64,000 bases of DNA, from positions 92,323-156,322 of the forward strand of contig SHBD01000002.1 in NCBI GenBank assembly GCA_004212735.1. The letters run 5' to 3'. The translations under genes and the position numbers were made by a program. The DNA is from SAR116 cluster bacterium (GTDB lineage: Bacteria; Pseudomonadota; Alphaproteobacteria; Puniceispirillales; Puniceispirillaceae). The notes under the pieces are model-generated. The model was not told where the DNA came from. It saw nothing but the letters and a program-made list of their open reading frames with translations, and ran no database searches. Shown piece by piece: positions 37,279 through 45,682 of the stretch (positions are counted from its first letter, which is position 1; every line of letters begins with the position of its first letter).

Positions 37279-39090
37279 TCACGCACCGCCAAAGAATTGA
37301 AGATTGCATAAGCGCGCATAAAGGCCATTGGCCGCAGTCAGATTGTCATGCGTGCCATATTCAGTGATCTTCCCACCCTCCATCACCAGAATCTGTGAGG
37401 CATCGCGCACTGTCGCCAGCCGATGCGCCACCACCAGAGTGGTGCGGCCTTTTTGCAGGGCAGCCAACGCCGTCTGCACCTGCTTTTCCGACTCCGCATC
37501 AAGGGCTGCTGTTGCCTCATCAAGCAATAAGATGGGAGCGTCCTTGAGCATCGCTCTGGCGATCGAAATGCGCTGCCGCTGGCCGCCAGACAAACGGTTA
37601 CCCATCTCTCCAACCTCAGTATCATAGCCGTTCGGCAGATCACCAATGAAGTCATGCGCGGCAGCAGCCTTGGCGGCGGCCTCTATCTCCTCACGGCTGG
37701 CGCCCGGTTTGCCAAAAGCAATGTTCGCCGCCACAGTGTCGTCAAAGAGGATGGCATCCTGTCCAACCAACGCAATATTTCGGCGCAGACTTTCTGTCGT
37801 GACATGGCTGATGTTCTGGCCATCAATCAGAATGCTGCCCTGCGTTGCGTCAAAAAATCTTGGCAGAAGATTGATGATGGTCGTCTTACCAGCACCGCTT
37901 GGCCCGACAAGTGCCACTGTCTGGCCCGCAACTGCCTGAAAGCTTATGTCATCGAGAATTTTGGTGTCGTTATCATAGCTGAAACTGACCCCCTCGAATG
38001 AAATCTCACCCTTGCTGACAGCAAGTTCAGGAGCACCAGCTGGCGAGGTGATCTGTCGGGGGATGTCGAGAAGTGTGAGAATGCGCTCAGCCGCGGCAAG
38101 GGCTTCCTGCGTTACCGCATTCAAGGTGCCGATGCCGCGTATCGGCTGGACCAACAGGATCAAGGTCGTGATGAAGGCAATCACATCTCCCACCTGCATG
38201 TCACCAGCGGCAACACGCCAGCTGGCAAGGGCAACGACACCACCAACCGCAATACCGCCAACCACCTCGAGGATCGGATCAATTTTTGCACGACCGGTCA
38301 ACAGCCCCACAAGACGCTGGTAAAGGCCATCAAAGGCACCCTTTGTACGATTGATTTCGCTGGACTCCATCTGATAAGCCTTGACCATGCGCGCACCCTG
38401 CAGGGTCTCGGCAAGAAGTGAGGTCACGCCCTCCATATGGGCCTGAAGATTGCCGGAGGCTTTGCGCTGACGGTTGCCAATACGGATGATCGGCTGCATG
38501 GCCAGCGGATAGACCGCCATCACGACAAGAGTCATCAGCCAATCCAGCCAGAGCATTGCGCCGATCAGGACAAACACTGTCAAAACGTCACGAACAAGGT
38601 TATTTGCCAACCTGACAAAGGCCTCGCGCACCAAATTGAGATCATTCATGATCCGCGACATGAAAGCGCCGGCTGGCTCGCGCGTTACCACCGCCAGGTC
38701 AGCCTCGATCAAGCTCTTTGCCATGTCCTTTTGCAGGTCCGTCGTTACCCGCAGCGCCAGCGCATTGACCTGAACCGTCTGCATGAACAAGGCAACACCT
38801 TTGACGAGGGCAAGAACGATGATTGCCGGCGGTGCCAGCCAAATAACTTCTGCCGCTCTGCCATCTGCAAGAGCATTGAAAATATATCGCGTCAATAATG
38901 GATAGGCGGACGCCGTGCCAGCAACAATGGCCATCAACAAAAACGTCCACGCAAGTTTTGTGAAATAACGACGCACCCACCCTTGCCAAAGCCTACGGGT
39001 CAAATATTTGGGAGACTGGGTTGCCCTATCTTCAAAACTGGGAAACGATTCCTGGTCAGCTGGGGATTTTTCACGCTGTTGCGAGGTCAT
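37279..39090 (-). CDS. ABC exporter, MsbA-like (lipid A flippase type)
   Basis: 603-residue half-transporter: an N-terminal six-helix membrane domain (about 45-330) and a C-terminal ATPase. Walker A is VGPSGAGKTTIINLL, the Q-loop is near ALVGQDAILFDD, the signature is NRLSGGQRQRISIARAML, and Walker B is ILLLDEATAALD. The H-loop is in LVVAHRL. It matches the MsbA/multidrug group. The nearby waaA, lpxK and lpxL suggest export of lipid A-core, which is inference by context. Confidence 0.88.
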   Translation of the reverse strand: MTSQQREKSPADQESFPSFEDRATQSPKYLTRRLWQGWVRRYFTKLAWTFLLMAIVAGTASAYPLLTRYIFNALADGRAAEVIWLAPPAIIVLALVKGVALFMQTVQVNALALRVTTDLQKDMAKSLIEADLAVVTREPAGAFMSRIMNDLNLVREAFVRLANNLVRDVLTVFVLIGAMLWLDWLMTLVVMAVYPLAMQPIIRIGNRQRKASGNLQAHMEGVTSLLAETLQGARMVKAYQMESSEINRTKGAFDGLYQRLVGLLTGRAKIDPILEVVGGIAVGGVVALASWRVAAGDMQVGDVIAFITTLILLVQPIRGIGTLNAVTQEALAAAERILTLLDIPRQITSPAGAPELAVSKGEISFEGVSFSYDNDTKILDDISFQAVAGQTVALVGPSGAGKTTIINLLPRFFDATQGSILIDGQNISHVTTESLRRNIALVGQDAILFDDTVAANIAFGKPGASREEIEAAAKAAAAHDFIGDLPNGYDTEVGEMGNRLSGGQRQRISIARAMLKDAPILLLDEATAALDAESEKQVQTALAALQKGRTTLVVAHRLATVRDASQILVMEGGKITEYGTHDNLTAANGLYARLCNLQFFGGA

Positions 39091-39257
39091 AAGACCATAC
39101 CAGTCTCAAAGTTGAAAACGACATACGATACTATCTTAAACCAGGCGTTCATACATTATTTCTCAGAACAGCACGGGATTTCTCAGAACAGCACGGGATT
39201 TCTCAGAAACGCGCGGACTTATCAAGATTAAATCCATCATGCCAACCAGGTAAAAAA
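39091..39257. other. Intergenic region upstream of the small ORF and GT25 gene
   Basis: This A+T-rich stretch between the divergent msbA-like gene and the small ORF contains the 20-bp direct repeats listed separately. I see no convincing consensus promoter. Confidence 0.4.
39161..39217 (+). repeat. 20-bp tandem repeat, two perfect copies plus a degenerate third
   Basis: Unit TCTCAGAACAGCACGGGATT occurs at 39161-39180 and 39181-39200. A third, diverged copy begins TCTCAGAA at 39201. The array lies in the gap upstream of the GT25 gene. Confidence 0.9.
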
Positions 39258-39392
39258 ATGATAACGTCCGAGATGCTCCATGCTCCGGTTGAATTAGACG
39301 TCTTAAACATCGCCTCAGTGAGCAAATATAGAAAAAAATTAAAAAATTTGTTACTAGTAGCCAAGTATGCGGCAGAGGCGAAGAATGAGTAA
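39258..39392 (+). CDS. Small ORF coupled to the GT25 gene, unknown function
   Basis: A 44-residue ORF starting MITSEMLHAPVELDVLNIAS, with a basic middle (KYRKKLKN) and a leucine-rich end (LLLVAKYAAEAKNE). AGG lies 7 nt before the ATG. Its TAA lies inside the first codons of the glycosyltransferase gene (8-bp overlap), suggesting coupled translation. I recognise no family; it could be a leader peptide or a small partner of the GT. Confidence 0.5.
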   Translation: MITSEMLHAPVELDVLNIASVSKYRKKLKNLLLVAKYAAEAKNE

Positions 39393-40152
39393 CGTGAAAG
39401 CGTACATAATTAGCTTTAGAGACGACTCCAAGCGAAGGGACGTCCTGTTAAAGCGGTTCAATGCAACCGGGCTTGAAATTGTATTCGTTGATGCCGTTAG
39501 CGGCAAACATCTGACGCCAGAAGAGCGCGCTCCATTTGATTTCAACAACCGGCAATTTAGGGCTGCACATGTGTTGCAGGACAATGCAATTGGGTGTGCG
39601 CTGAGCCATTACAAGGCATGGACCAAGCTTATAGAGAGTGACGAAAAATACGCTTATGTCTTTGAAGACGATGTCCAATTCCTGACAGACAAAAGCAGCT
39701 CCGTATTTTCAGAGCTGGATGCTCTGTCTGCAAATTTGGATATCGTTTGCCTTGCTAACAGAAGGCAAAGCCTAAAACGTTTTAAAGTTGCCGACTGTGG
39801 ACAAAACTCTGATTTAGTTGTGTTGAAAGGCAATGATTTCGGTGCAGAGGGCTATTTTATCAGCAAACATGCTGCACAAACGCTTCTAGCACACCCCGAC
39901 AGACATGAGTACGAGGTAGACTTTCTGATCCATCACTGGTGGCGTCATAACTGTAGTGTTCTTCATATAATGCCTCCCGTCTGTTCAGAGGATGGCAGAA
40001 CATCATCCATTGGCTACCAGAATGTTCCTGTCTGGGACGATGACAAAATAAAACATCGTGTTGCCCGTCGGTTCAACAGACTTAAAGACTCGCTCAACAA
40101 AAGACTCCTGTTCCGGCGACGTATCAACAGTGTGAAGACAAGATTCTCGTGA
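39385..40152 (+). CDS. Glycosyltransferase family 25 (LPS/lipooligosaccharide type)
   Basis: 255 residues of the GT25 family, which add sugars to lipooligosaccharide. Visible motifs are AYIISFRDDSKRRDVLLKRF at the start, EIVFVDAVSGKHLT, GCALSHYKAWTKL, and the DxD-like YVFEDDVQF (about 95). EGYFISKHAAQTLL follows in the C-terminal half. The ATG at 39385 is favoured over 39367. The gene is visibly richer in A+T than its neighbours and sits between msbA-like and the DUF374-waaA-lpxK-lpxL block, suggesting later acquisition. Donor and acceptor are unknown. Confidence 0.88.
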   Translation: MSNVKAYIISFRDDSKRRDVLLKRFNATGLEIVFVDAVSGKHLTPEERAPFDFNNRQFRAAHVLQDNAIGCALSHYKAWTKLIESDEKYAYVFEDDVQFLTDKSSSVFSELDALSANLDIVCLANRRQSLKRFKVADCGQNSDLVVLKGNDFGAEGYFISKHAAQTLLAHPDRHEYEVDFLIHHWWRHNCSVLHIMPPVCSEDGRTSSIGYQNVPVWDDDKIKHRVARRFNRLKDSLNKRLLFRRRINSVKTRFS

Positions 40153-40190
40153 TCAAAGTAATAGAAATTTTATTAAGTAACATCTAGCCA

Positions 40191-40928
40191 ATGCTGAAAG
40201 CACTCATCAGAAAACCTGTCGGCCTGTTTGTACTCAGCTGGCTGATAGCGGCGGTTGTGGCATTGACCATGGTGACCATTCGCTGGCGCACCCATAATCC
40301 CGAAAATGGGCAGGCAATTCTGGATGATCATGATGGGTTCATTCTGGTATTCTGGCACTCACGCATTATTGCCATGCCGTGGCTGTGGCCGCGTCGCCAC
40401 GCCATGAATGCATTGCAGTCTCCGCATCCAGATGGTCGGCTATTGGCCCACACGGTCAATCACCTTGGTGTGCGCACTGTTTGGGGAAGTAGCAATCGTA
40501 ACGCGATGTCTGGATTGAGGGGATTGAAGCGGATTCTTGATGTCGGTAAGGTGGCTGCAATAACACCTGATGGTCCCCGGGGGCCAGCGCGCGTCTGCGC
40601 AACTGGACCAGTGGCCCTTGCCAATCTGACAGAGAAACCGATCATTCCTGTTGCGTGGGCGGTCGATAGATTCTGGCGGGCGCCAGGCTGGGACAGCATG
40701 ATCATACCGAAACCGTTTTGCCGTGGCATCATGATTTGGGGAGATGCGTTACATCCGGAAAGCAAAACAGCCGGCAGCAGAAAAAATGGTGATAAGGGAA
40801 AAAGAAACAGAATGGAAAGCCAGCGCAAGGGATTGGAGGCCGCACTCAATGATGTCACTGATCGGGCCGACCGTTACTTCAAAGGCGAGGCAGAGGCAGA
40901 TGGCGGGAAGATCATGACTGATGCCTAG
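40191..40928 (+). CDS. DUF374 lysophospholipid-acyltransferase-like protein
   Basis: 245 residues with one N-terminal membrane helix (PVGLFVLSWLIAAVVALTMV). The DUF374 core has FILVFWHSRIIAMPW (acyltransferase HxxxxD-like position), GVRTVWGSSNRNAMSGLRG, and ITPDGPRGPARV. This family regularly precedes waaA in alphaproteobacteria and is thought to act in lipid A or outer-membrane lipid modification. That role is inferred. It overlaps waaA by 8 bp. Confidence 0.88.
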   Translation: MLKALIRKPVGLFVLSWLIAAVVALTMVTIRWRTHNPENGQAILDDHDGFILVFWHSRIIAMPWLWPRRHAMNALQSPHPDGRLLAHTVNHLGVRTVWGSSNRNAMSGLRGLKRILDVGKVAAITPDGPRGPARVCATGPVALANLTEKPIIPVAWAVDRFWRAPGWDSMIIPKPFCRGIMIWGDALHPESKTAGSRKNGDKGKRNRMESQRKGLEAALNDVTDRADRYFKGEAEADGGKIMTDA

Positions 40929-42237
40929 ACAAGGCACCAAGGGAGTGACGCCAGCTCTGCCTGCCTCCTACAATCTTACCTGGCGTCTTGTGAAGCCTAT
41001 TCTGGGCCACATTCTTCGTCGCCGCGCAAAGCAGGGCAAGGAAGACCCCGATCGCCTTTCGGAGAGATATGGGCTGTATCAGACGCCTTTGCCAAAACAG
41101 GCAATCTGGATCCATGCTGTCAGCGTTGGCGAAGCGGTGGCAGGCCTGTCTTTGATTGAGGCACTTGCAGCACGAAACCCCTCCCAACCTTTCATCATCA
41201 CCACCAACACCGTGACAGCTGCGAGACTAGCGGATGACTGGACGACAGGGGCAAATTTGACCCATCTTTACCAGCCATTGGATCACCCTCTCTATGTCGA
41301 CAGATTCCTTGAGGAAAGCGCTCCAATGGCCGCCATTTTCATGGAGTCTGACTTCTGGCCTAATTTGATTACCAGAGCAGCCCGGCGTGACATTCCGGTT
41401 ATTTTCGCCTCCTCACAGATTTCTGATGTTGCGGCCGCACGCTGGCGCCGCCGCCCCGGTCTGGCAGCCGCTGTTTTTGGCGCGGCTGAGCTTGTACTCG
41501 CGGTCAACGACAAACAGGCAGGCAGGCTGTGCAATTTGGGTGCGCGCGCAGAGACCACCCACAATGTGGGATCGCTGAAGCTGGCATCAGGAGGCATGAA
41601 AACCGACCCTGGCCTGATGGCCGCGCTGAAACAGGCCGCTGGCAAACGGCGTATTTTTTTGGCCGCCTCCACACATGAGGGCGAGGATTTGAGCGTGATT
41701 AAAGCCTCGCATGCACTAGGGGATGGATGGTTCACCCTGCTCGCCCCACGACATCCCAAAAGAGGCGGGAGCATCGCAGCCCTTTACCAGGATGTGATGC
41801 CCGGCGCAACGGCACCCACCCGCCGCGCCCTTGATCAGTCACCAGCCGCGGGGGAGATGATTCATATCGTTGATACGCTGGGTGAAATGGGCAGTCTTTT
41901 TGCCGTTGCCGATGTGGTGTTTCTGGGCGGCTCGCTCTTGCCGATCGGCGGACATAACCCGCTGGAGCCAGCCCAATTCGGCCTGCCGGTGATCAGCGGT
42001 CCGCATCTTGCCAAAAATCAGGCTGAATTCGATGGCATCCGGGAAATTGGCGGCGTCACCGATATCACCAGCGGTGACGAGCTTGCAGATGCTGTCAGAG
42101 CTGGCTTTCTGACCGGCAAGGCAAAACAGGCCAGCGAGAGCGCGATGAAGTCTTATGCCGAGGGGGCTGGTAAACGGCCCGCCATTGCCGCAGATTATAT
42201 TCTCAAGCTGCTAAATGACCGGACGCGATCACAATGA
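40921..42237 (+). CDS. waaA: 3-deoxy-D-manno-octulosonic acid transferase
   Basis: Adds Kdo to lipid IVA at the inner membrane. The 438 residues have an N-terminal anchor, then ERYGLYQTPLPKQAIWIHAVSVGE with the catalytic-region Glu, FMESDFWPNLI, and a C-terminal GT-B half. That half has FLAASTHEGED, LAPRHPKR and FLGGSLLPIGGHNPLEPA. It is in one run with the DUF374 gene, lpxK and lpxL, with overlaps of 4-8 bp. Mono- versus bifunctionality cannot be read from the sequence. Confidence 0.95.
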   Translation: MPRQGTKGVTPALPASYNLTWRLVKPILGHILRRRAKQGKEDPDRLSERYGLYQTPLPKQAIWIHAVSVGEAVAGLSLIEALAARNPSQPFIITTNTVTAARLADDWTTGANLTHLYQPLDHPLYVDRFLEESAPMAAIFMESDFWPNLITRAARRDIPVIFASSQISDVAAARWRRRPGLAAAVFGAAELVLAVNDKQAGRLCNLGARAETTHNVGSLKLASGGMKTDPGLMAALKQAAGKRRIFLAASTHEGEDLSVIKASHALGDGWFTLLAPRHPKRGGSIAALYQDVMPGATAPTRRALDQSPAAGEMIHIVDTLGEMGSLFAVADVVFLGGSLLPIGGHNPLEPAQFGLPVISGPHLAKNQAEFDGIREIGGVTDITSGDELADAVRAGFLTGKAKQASESAMKSYAEGAGKRPAIAADYILKLLNDRTRSQ

Positions 42238-43238
42238 TCAAAACGCCGAAATTCTGGAACAACAGTGGTGTCATTTCGACACTGCTTCTGCCCCTGTCAG
42301 GTCTTTGGAGCCTCGCTGGCGCCATTCGTAGCGTTTTTGCGCAGCCTAGCCGTGCCGAATTACCTGTCATCTGTATTGGCAACCTCACAGTCGGAGGCAC
42401 CGGCAAAACACCAGTTGTGGCCTATATCTATGATTGGTGTGTGGCGGCAGGTTATGCGCCTGTGATCCTGTCACGCGGCTATGGTGGCAGCGTGGCCAAG
42501 CCTCTATGGGTGGATCCACAGCTTCATGATTCATCAATCTGTGGTGATGAGCCATTGATGCTGGCCGACGGCCGCGATGTGCTTGTTTCCCGTGATCGCG
42601 TGGCTGGTGCCCGTACCATTTCGGCGCGCGGCCTGCATGATCTGATCTTGATGGATGACGGGTTGCAGAACCCCTTTCTCAAAAAAGACCTGAAAATTGG
42701 TGTTTTCGATGGCACTGTCGGTATCGGCAATGGCCGGGTCATGCCGGCAGGACCGCTGCGCACCACCTTGAGACAAGGGCTGGCTGATCTGGATCTGGCG
42801 CTCATCAATGGCGAGGATGAAACCGGACTCAAGCCAACAATTCTGCACAGACTGCCGCTTGTCCAAGCCACACTGCGCCCAGATCGGGCGGTGATTGATG
42901 GGCTCGGCGACGTGCCTTTGTTGGCGTTTGCCGGGATTGGCCGTCCAGAACGGTTTTTTGTTACCGTGCGTCAATCAGGTGGCAATCTGGTCAAATGGCT
43001 CGCTTTTGCCGACCATCATGCCTATTCACAGCATGATCTGACAAAATTGCAGGAAGATGCGGGCCGCCTGGGGGCGCAGTTGATCACCACACAGAAAGAC
43101 TGGGTGCGTCTGCCAACCGAATGGCGGGAGCGCATTAGCTTTCTGCCGGTGACAGTCGAAGTGGAAGATGAGGCCGGATTGACCGAGGCGATCACCGCAG
43201 CAATCATCACTTGGCGTCGGGCCACAGATAATGGCTGA
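42234..43238 (+). CDS. lpxK: Tetraacyldisaccharide 4'-kinase
   Basis: Phosphorylates the 4' position of the lipid A disaccharide to give lipid IVA. The 334 residues have an N-terminal membrane helix and the P-loop VGGTGKTPVV (about 57-66). Further on are ILSRGYGG, CGDEPLMLA, HDLILMDDGLQNP and LAFADHHAYSQHDL. It overlaps waaA by 4 bp and lpxL by 8 bp. Confidence 0.96.
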   Translation: MIKTPKFWNNSGVISTLLLPLSGLWSLAGAIRSVFAQPSRAELPVICIGNLTVGGTGKTPVVAYIYDWCVAAGYAPVILSRGYGGSVAKPLWVDPQLHDSSICGDEPLMLADGRDVLVSRDRVAGARTISARGLHDLILMDDGLQNPFLKKDLKIGVFDGTVGIGNGRVMPAGPLRTTLRQGLADLDLALINGEDETGLKPTILHRLPLVQATLRPDRAVIDGLGDVPLLAFAGIGRPERFFVTVRQSGGNLVKWLAFADHHAYSQHDLTKLQEDAGRLGAQLITTQKDWVRLPTEWRERISFLPVTVEVEDEAGLTEAITAAIITWRRATDNG

Positions 43239-44127
43239 CCCGATCGGCAAATTCATCCTGCGCAAACTACGTCAGATTTTTATCTGGCCAATCGAGGCGG
43301 CAATTGTTTTTGTCATGTATTTTGCCGCCCGCCTTTTGCCGGTGCCAGCGGCGAGCTGGATTCTGGGTGCCTTCATGCGTCTGCTGGGACCAATGACTCC
43401 GTGGCACAAGAGGGCAAGACGCAATTTGATCGCAGCAATGCCCGATCTTGAAAAGACCGATCAGGACAAAATCCTGACGGCAATGTGGTGGAACATCGGC
43501 CGCGTTATCGGAGAATATCCCCATATCGCTGCATTGACACGCAAGGACAGGGTCGAATTTGTCGGGCGGGAGAATTTGCGGGGACTTACATCAGGGGGGT
43601 TCCTGATTGGTGCGCATATCGGCAATTGGGAAATCGGCCCCTATGCAGCGATTACCGTCAACCAACCTGTCGTAGCCATCTACCGGCCACTGAACAACCC
43701 CCTGCTTGCGGGCCTTCTCGAACGTCGGCAGGCAAATTATGGCGGTGACATCTATCGCAAAGGGCGTGAAGCCGCTCTCGGCATGGTCTCAGCACTGAAG
43801 AAGGGGCAATTCATGTGCCTTTTGATCGACCAGAAACTGCGAGAGGGCATGGTGGTGCCCTTTTTTGGCCGCGATGCAACAACATCCATCAGCTATATCA
43901 AACTAGCGGTCCGCAAGAAGGTGCCGGTGATGTACATGCATACTGAGCGCCTCGCAGGATGTAGATTCCGTGTCACTATCTCGCCGCCGATTTCACTTCC
44001 CGATGTCGAGGATGATGCGAGCATTCTCGAGCTTGCAACCGAAATCAATGGCACATTGGAACAATGGATCAGGCAACGGCCCGAGCAATGGTTCTGGCCA
44101 CATCGCCGCTGGGGCAAGGATATCTAG
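43231..44127 (+). CDS. lpxL: Lipid A acyltransferase, LpxL/HtrB type
   Basis: Adds a secondary acyl chain to Kdo2-lipid IVA. The 298 residues have an N-terminal hydrophobic helix and the acyltransferase motif HIGNWE in GGFLIGAHIGNWEIGPYA. LLIDQKLREGMVVPFFGRDA and EQWFWPHRRW at the end are typical. It is the last gene of the lipid A run, 3 bp from the convergent xseA stop. LpxL versus LpxM acyl position is not decided by sequence. Confidence 0.93.
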   Translation: MADPIGKFILRKLRQIFIWPIEAAIVFVMYFAARLLPVPAASWILGAFMRLLGPMTPWHKRARRNLIAAMPDLEKTDQDKILTAMWWNIGRVIGEYPHIAALTRKDRVEFVGRENLRGLTSGGFLIGAHIGNWEIGPYAAITVNQPVVAIYRPLNNPLLAGLLERRQANYGGDIYRKGREAALGMVSALKKGQFMCLLIDQKLREGMVVPFFGRDATTSISYIKLAVRKKVPVMYMHTERLAGCRFRVTISPPISLPDVEDDASILELATEINGTLEQWIRQRPEQWFWPHRRWGKDI

Positions 44128-44130
44128 CAG

Positions 44131-45609
44131 CTAGAACAGGCTGTCCTGACTATCATCCACTTTTGATTTTTGGACGGGTTTCTGCGTTCTTGCTGGCGGC
44201 GATTTGCGCGGCGTGGATACCTCGCCCTCTCGATCGAGCAGCGCCTGCCGGCTGGCATCGGCGAAGCGCACTGTTACCGTTGCGCCATCCTCCGCTTCTT
44301 CAGCCCGCTTGACCGGTTTCCCTGACGCATCGGTCACAAGTGCAAACCCCCGTTCAAGGACGCGCTCAAAGGAGTTCGCCTGCAACAGCTTTTCGAGAGC
44401 GTCAACCGATTGGCCACGTTTCGTGAGATGGTGATCCATCAGTTGCGCCAAACGTTCCTCCTGCCTCGCTACCTCGGCACCGACTTCGGCAAGCCGACGC
44501 TCCGGAGGCCGCACCCTGCCAGCGAGACCGGCAAGACGCAATTCGCAGCCAGTTAATTTTGAGTCGAGCGTATTGTTCAATCCGGCGATAGCAAGATCGA
44601 GTGCCTGTCCCCGGCGGTTGATCACTTCGGCCGGGTCAAGCAGCGCCCGCGCTGACGACCGCAACAGCTCACCCGCCATCTCAAGACGCCGGCTTACCGC
44701 ACGTTGCAGCCGGGCTTGACCCTCATTCAATCTCGCAGCCAGTTCCACCTTAACCGGGACCGCCAGTTCCGCAGCAGCAGTTGGCGTTGGTGCCCGCAGA
44801 TCAGACGCATAATCAATCAGTGTGGTGTCAGTCTCATGGCCAATCGCCGAAATAACAGGGATGGTGCAATCGGCAACAGCCCGTACAACCGATTCATCGT
44901 TAAATGCCCATAAATCCTCGAGAGAACCACCCCCACGAGCGACAATCAGAACGTCCGGGCGCGGCAATGCAGCGTCTGCTGGCATCGCGTCAAATCCGCG
45001 GATGGCGGCAGCAATTTGAGGTGCCGCATTTTGCCCTTGGACCAGTGTACCCCAAACCAGCACATGCACACCAAAGCGATCATGAAGCCGGTGCAGAATG
45101 TCACGGATAACAGCCCCGGTCGGGCTCGTTACCACACCTATCACTGATGGCATCTGTGGCAGGGCTTTCTTGCGGTCGTCTGCAAACAGACCTTCTGCGG
45201 CGAGCCGGCGGCGACGTTCCTCAAGCTGTTTAAGCAGTGCGCCCTCGCCTGCAAGCTCCATTTGGCTGACAACGATCTGGTATTTCGATTGGCCGGGATA
45301 GATCGTCAGCTTGCCCGAACAGATCACTTCCAGCCCCTCTTCTGGTTGGATGGCCAGATTGCCAGCCATTGTTTTCCAGCATACCGCCGCCAGCGTTGAG
45401 CGTTCATCCTTCAACGTGAAATATAAATGACCGGACGGCGCGCGCGTCGGGCGTGAAATCTCCGCCCTTACACGCACATAATCAAAGGCGCCCTCAACAG
45501 TGGCTTTGAGGCGCGATGAAAGTTCGGAAATCGTGATGAAGGGCGCATTGCTCTGATCATCCTGCGCCAGCGTATTTTCATCAAATGAGGGGGGTGTCTG
45601 GTCTTTCAT
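44131..45609 (-). CDS. xseA: Exodeoxyribonuclease VII large subunit
   Basis: Catalytic subunit of the single-strand nuclease ExoVII. From the ATG at 45609 it has 492 residues: an N-terminal OB fold (SELSSRLKATVEGAFDYVRVRAEI, SGHLYFTLKD), a catalytic core with VVTSPTGAVIRDILHRLHDRF, RGGGSLEDLWAFNDE and SAIGHETDTTLIDYA, and a coiled-coil region. The frame is open to 46299, but that part lies antisense to purD and is rejected. An in-frame ATG at 45630 is possible. The small subunit xseB is not in the window. Confidence 0.95.
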   Translation of the reverse strand: MKDQTPPSFDENTLAQDDQSNAPFITISELSSRLKATVEGAFDYVRVRAEISRPTRAPSGHLYFTLKDERSTLAAVCWKTMAGNLAIQPEEGLEVICSGKLTIYPGQSKYQIVVSQMELAGEGALLKQLEERRRRLAAEGLFADDRKKALPQMPSVIGVVTSPTGAVIRDILHRLHDRFGVHVLVWGTLVQGQNAAPQIAAAIRGFDAMPADAALPRPDVLIVARGGGSLEDLWAFNDESVVRAVADCTIPVISAIGHETDTTLIDYASDLRAPTPTAAAELAVPVKVELAARLNEGQARLQRAVSRRLEMAGELLRSSARALLDPAEVINRRGQALDLAIAGLNNTLDSKLTGCELRLAGLAGRVRPPERRLAEVGAEVARQEERLAQLMDHHLTKRGQSVDALEKLLQANSFERVLERGFALVTDASGKPVKRAEEAEDGATVTVRFADASRQALLDREGEVSTPRKSPPARTQKPVQKSKVDDSQDSLF

Positions 45610-45682
45610 AATGCCACCATAATATGCCATATTGCGGCGGCTGCAATGATTTAGACACGAACATCCGGAACGGGCAGGAATC

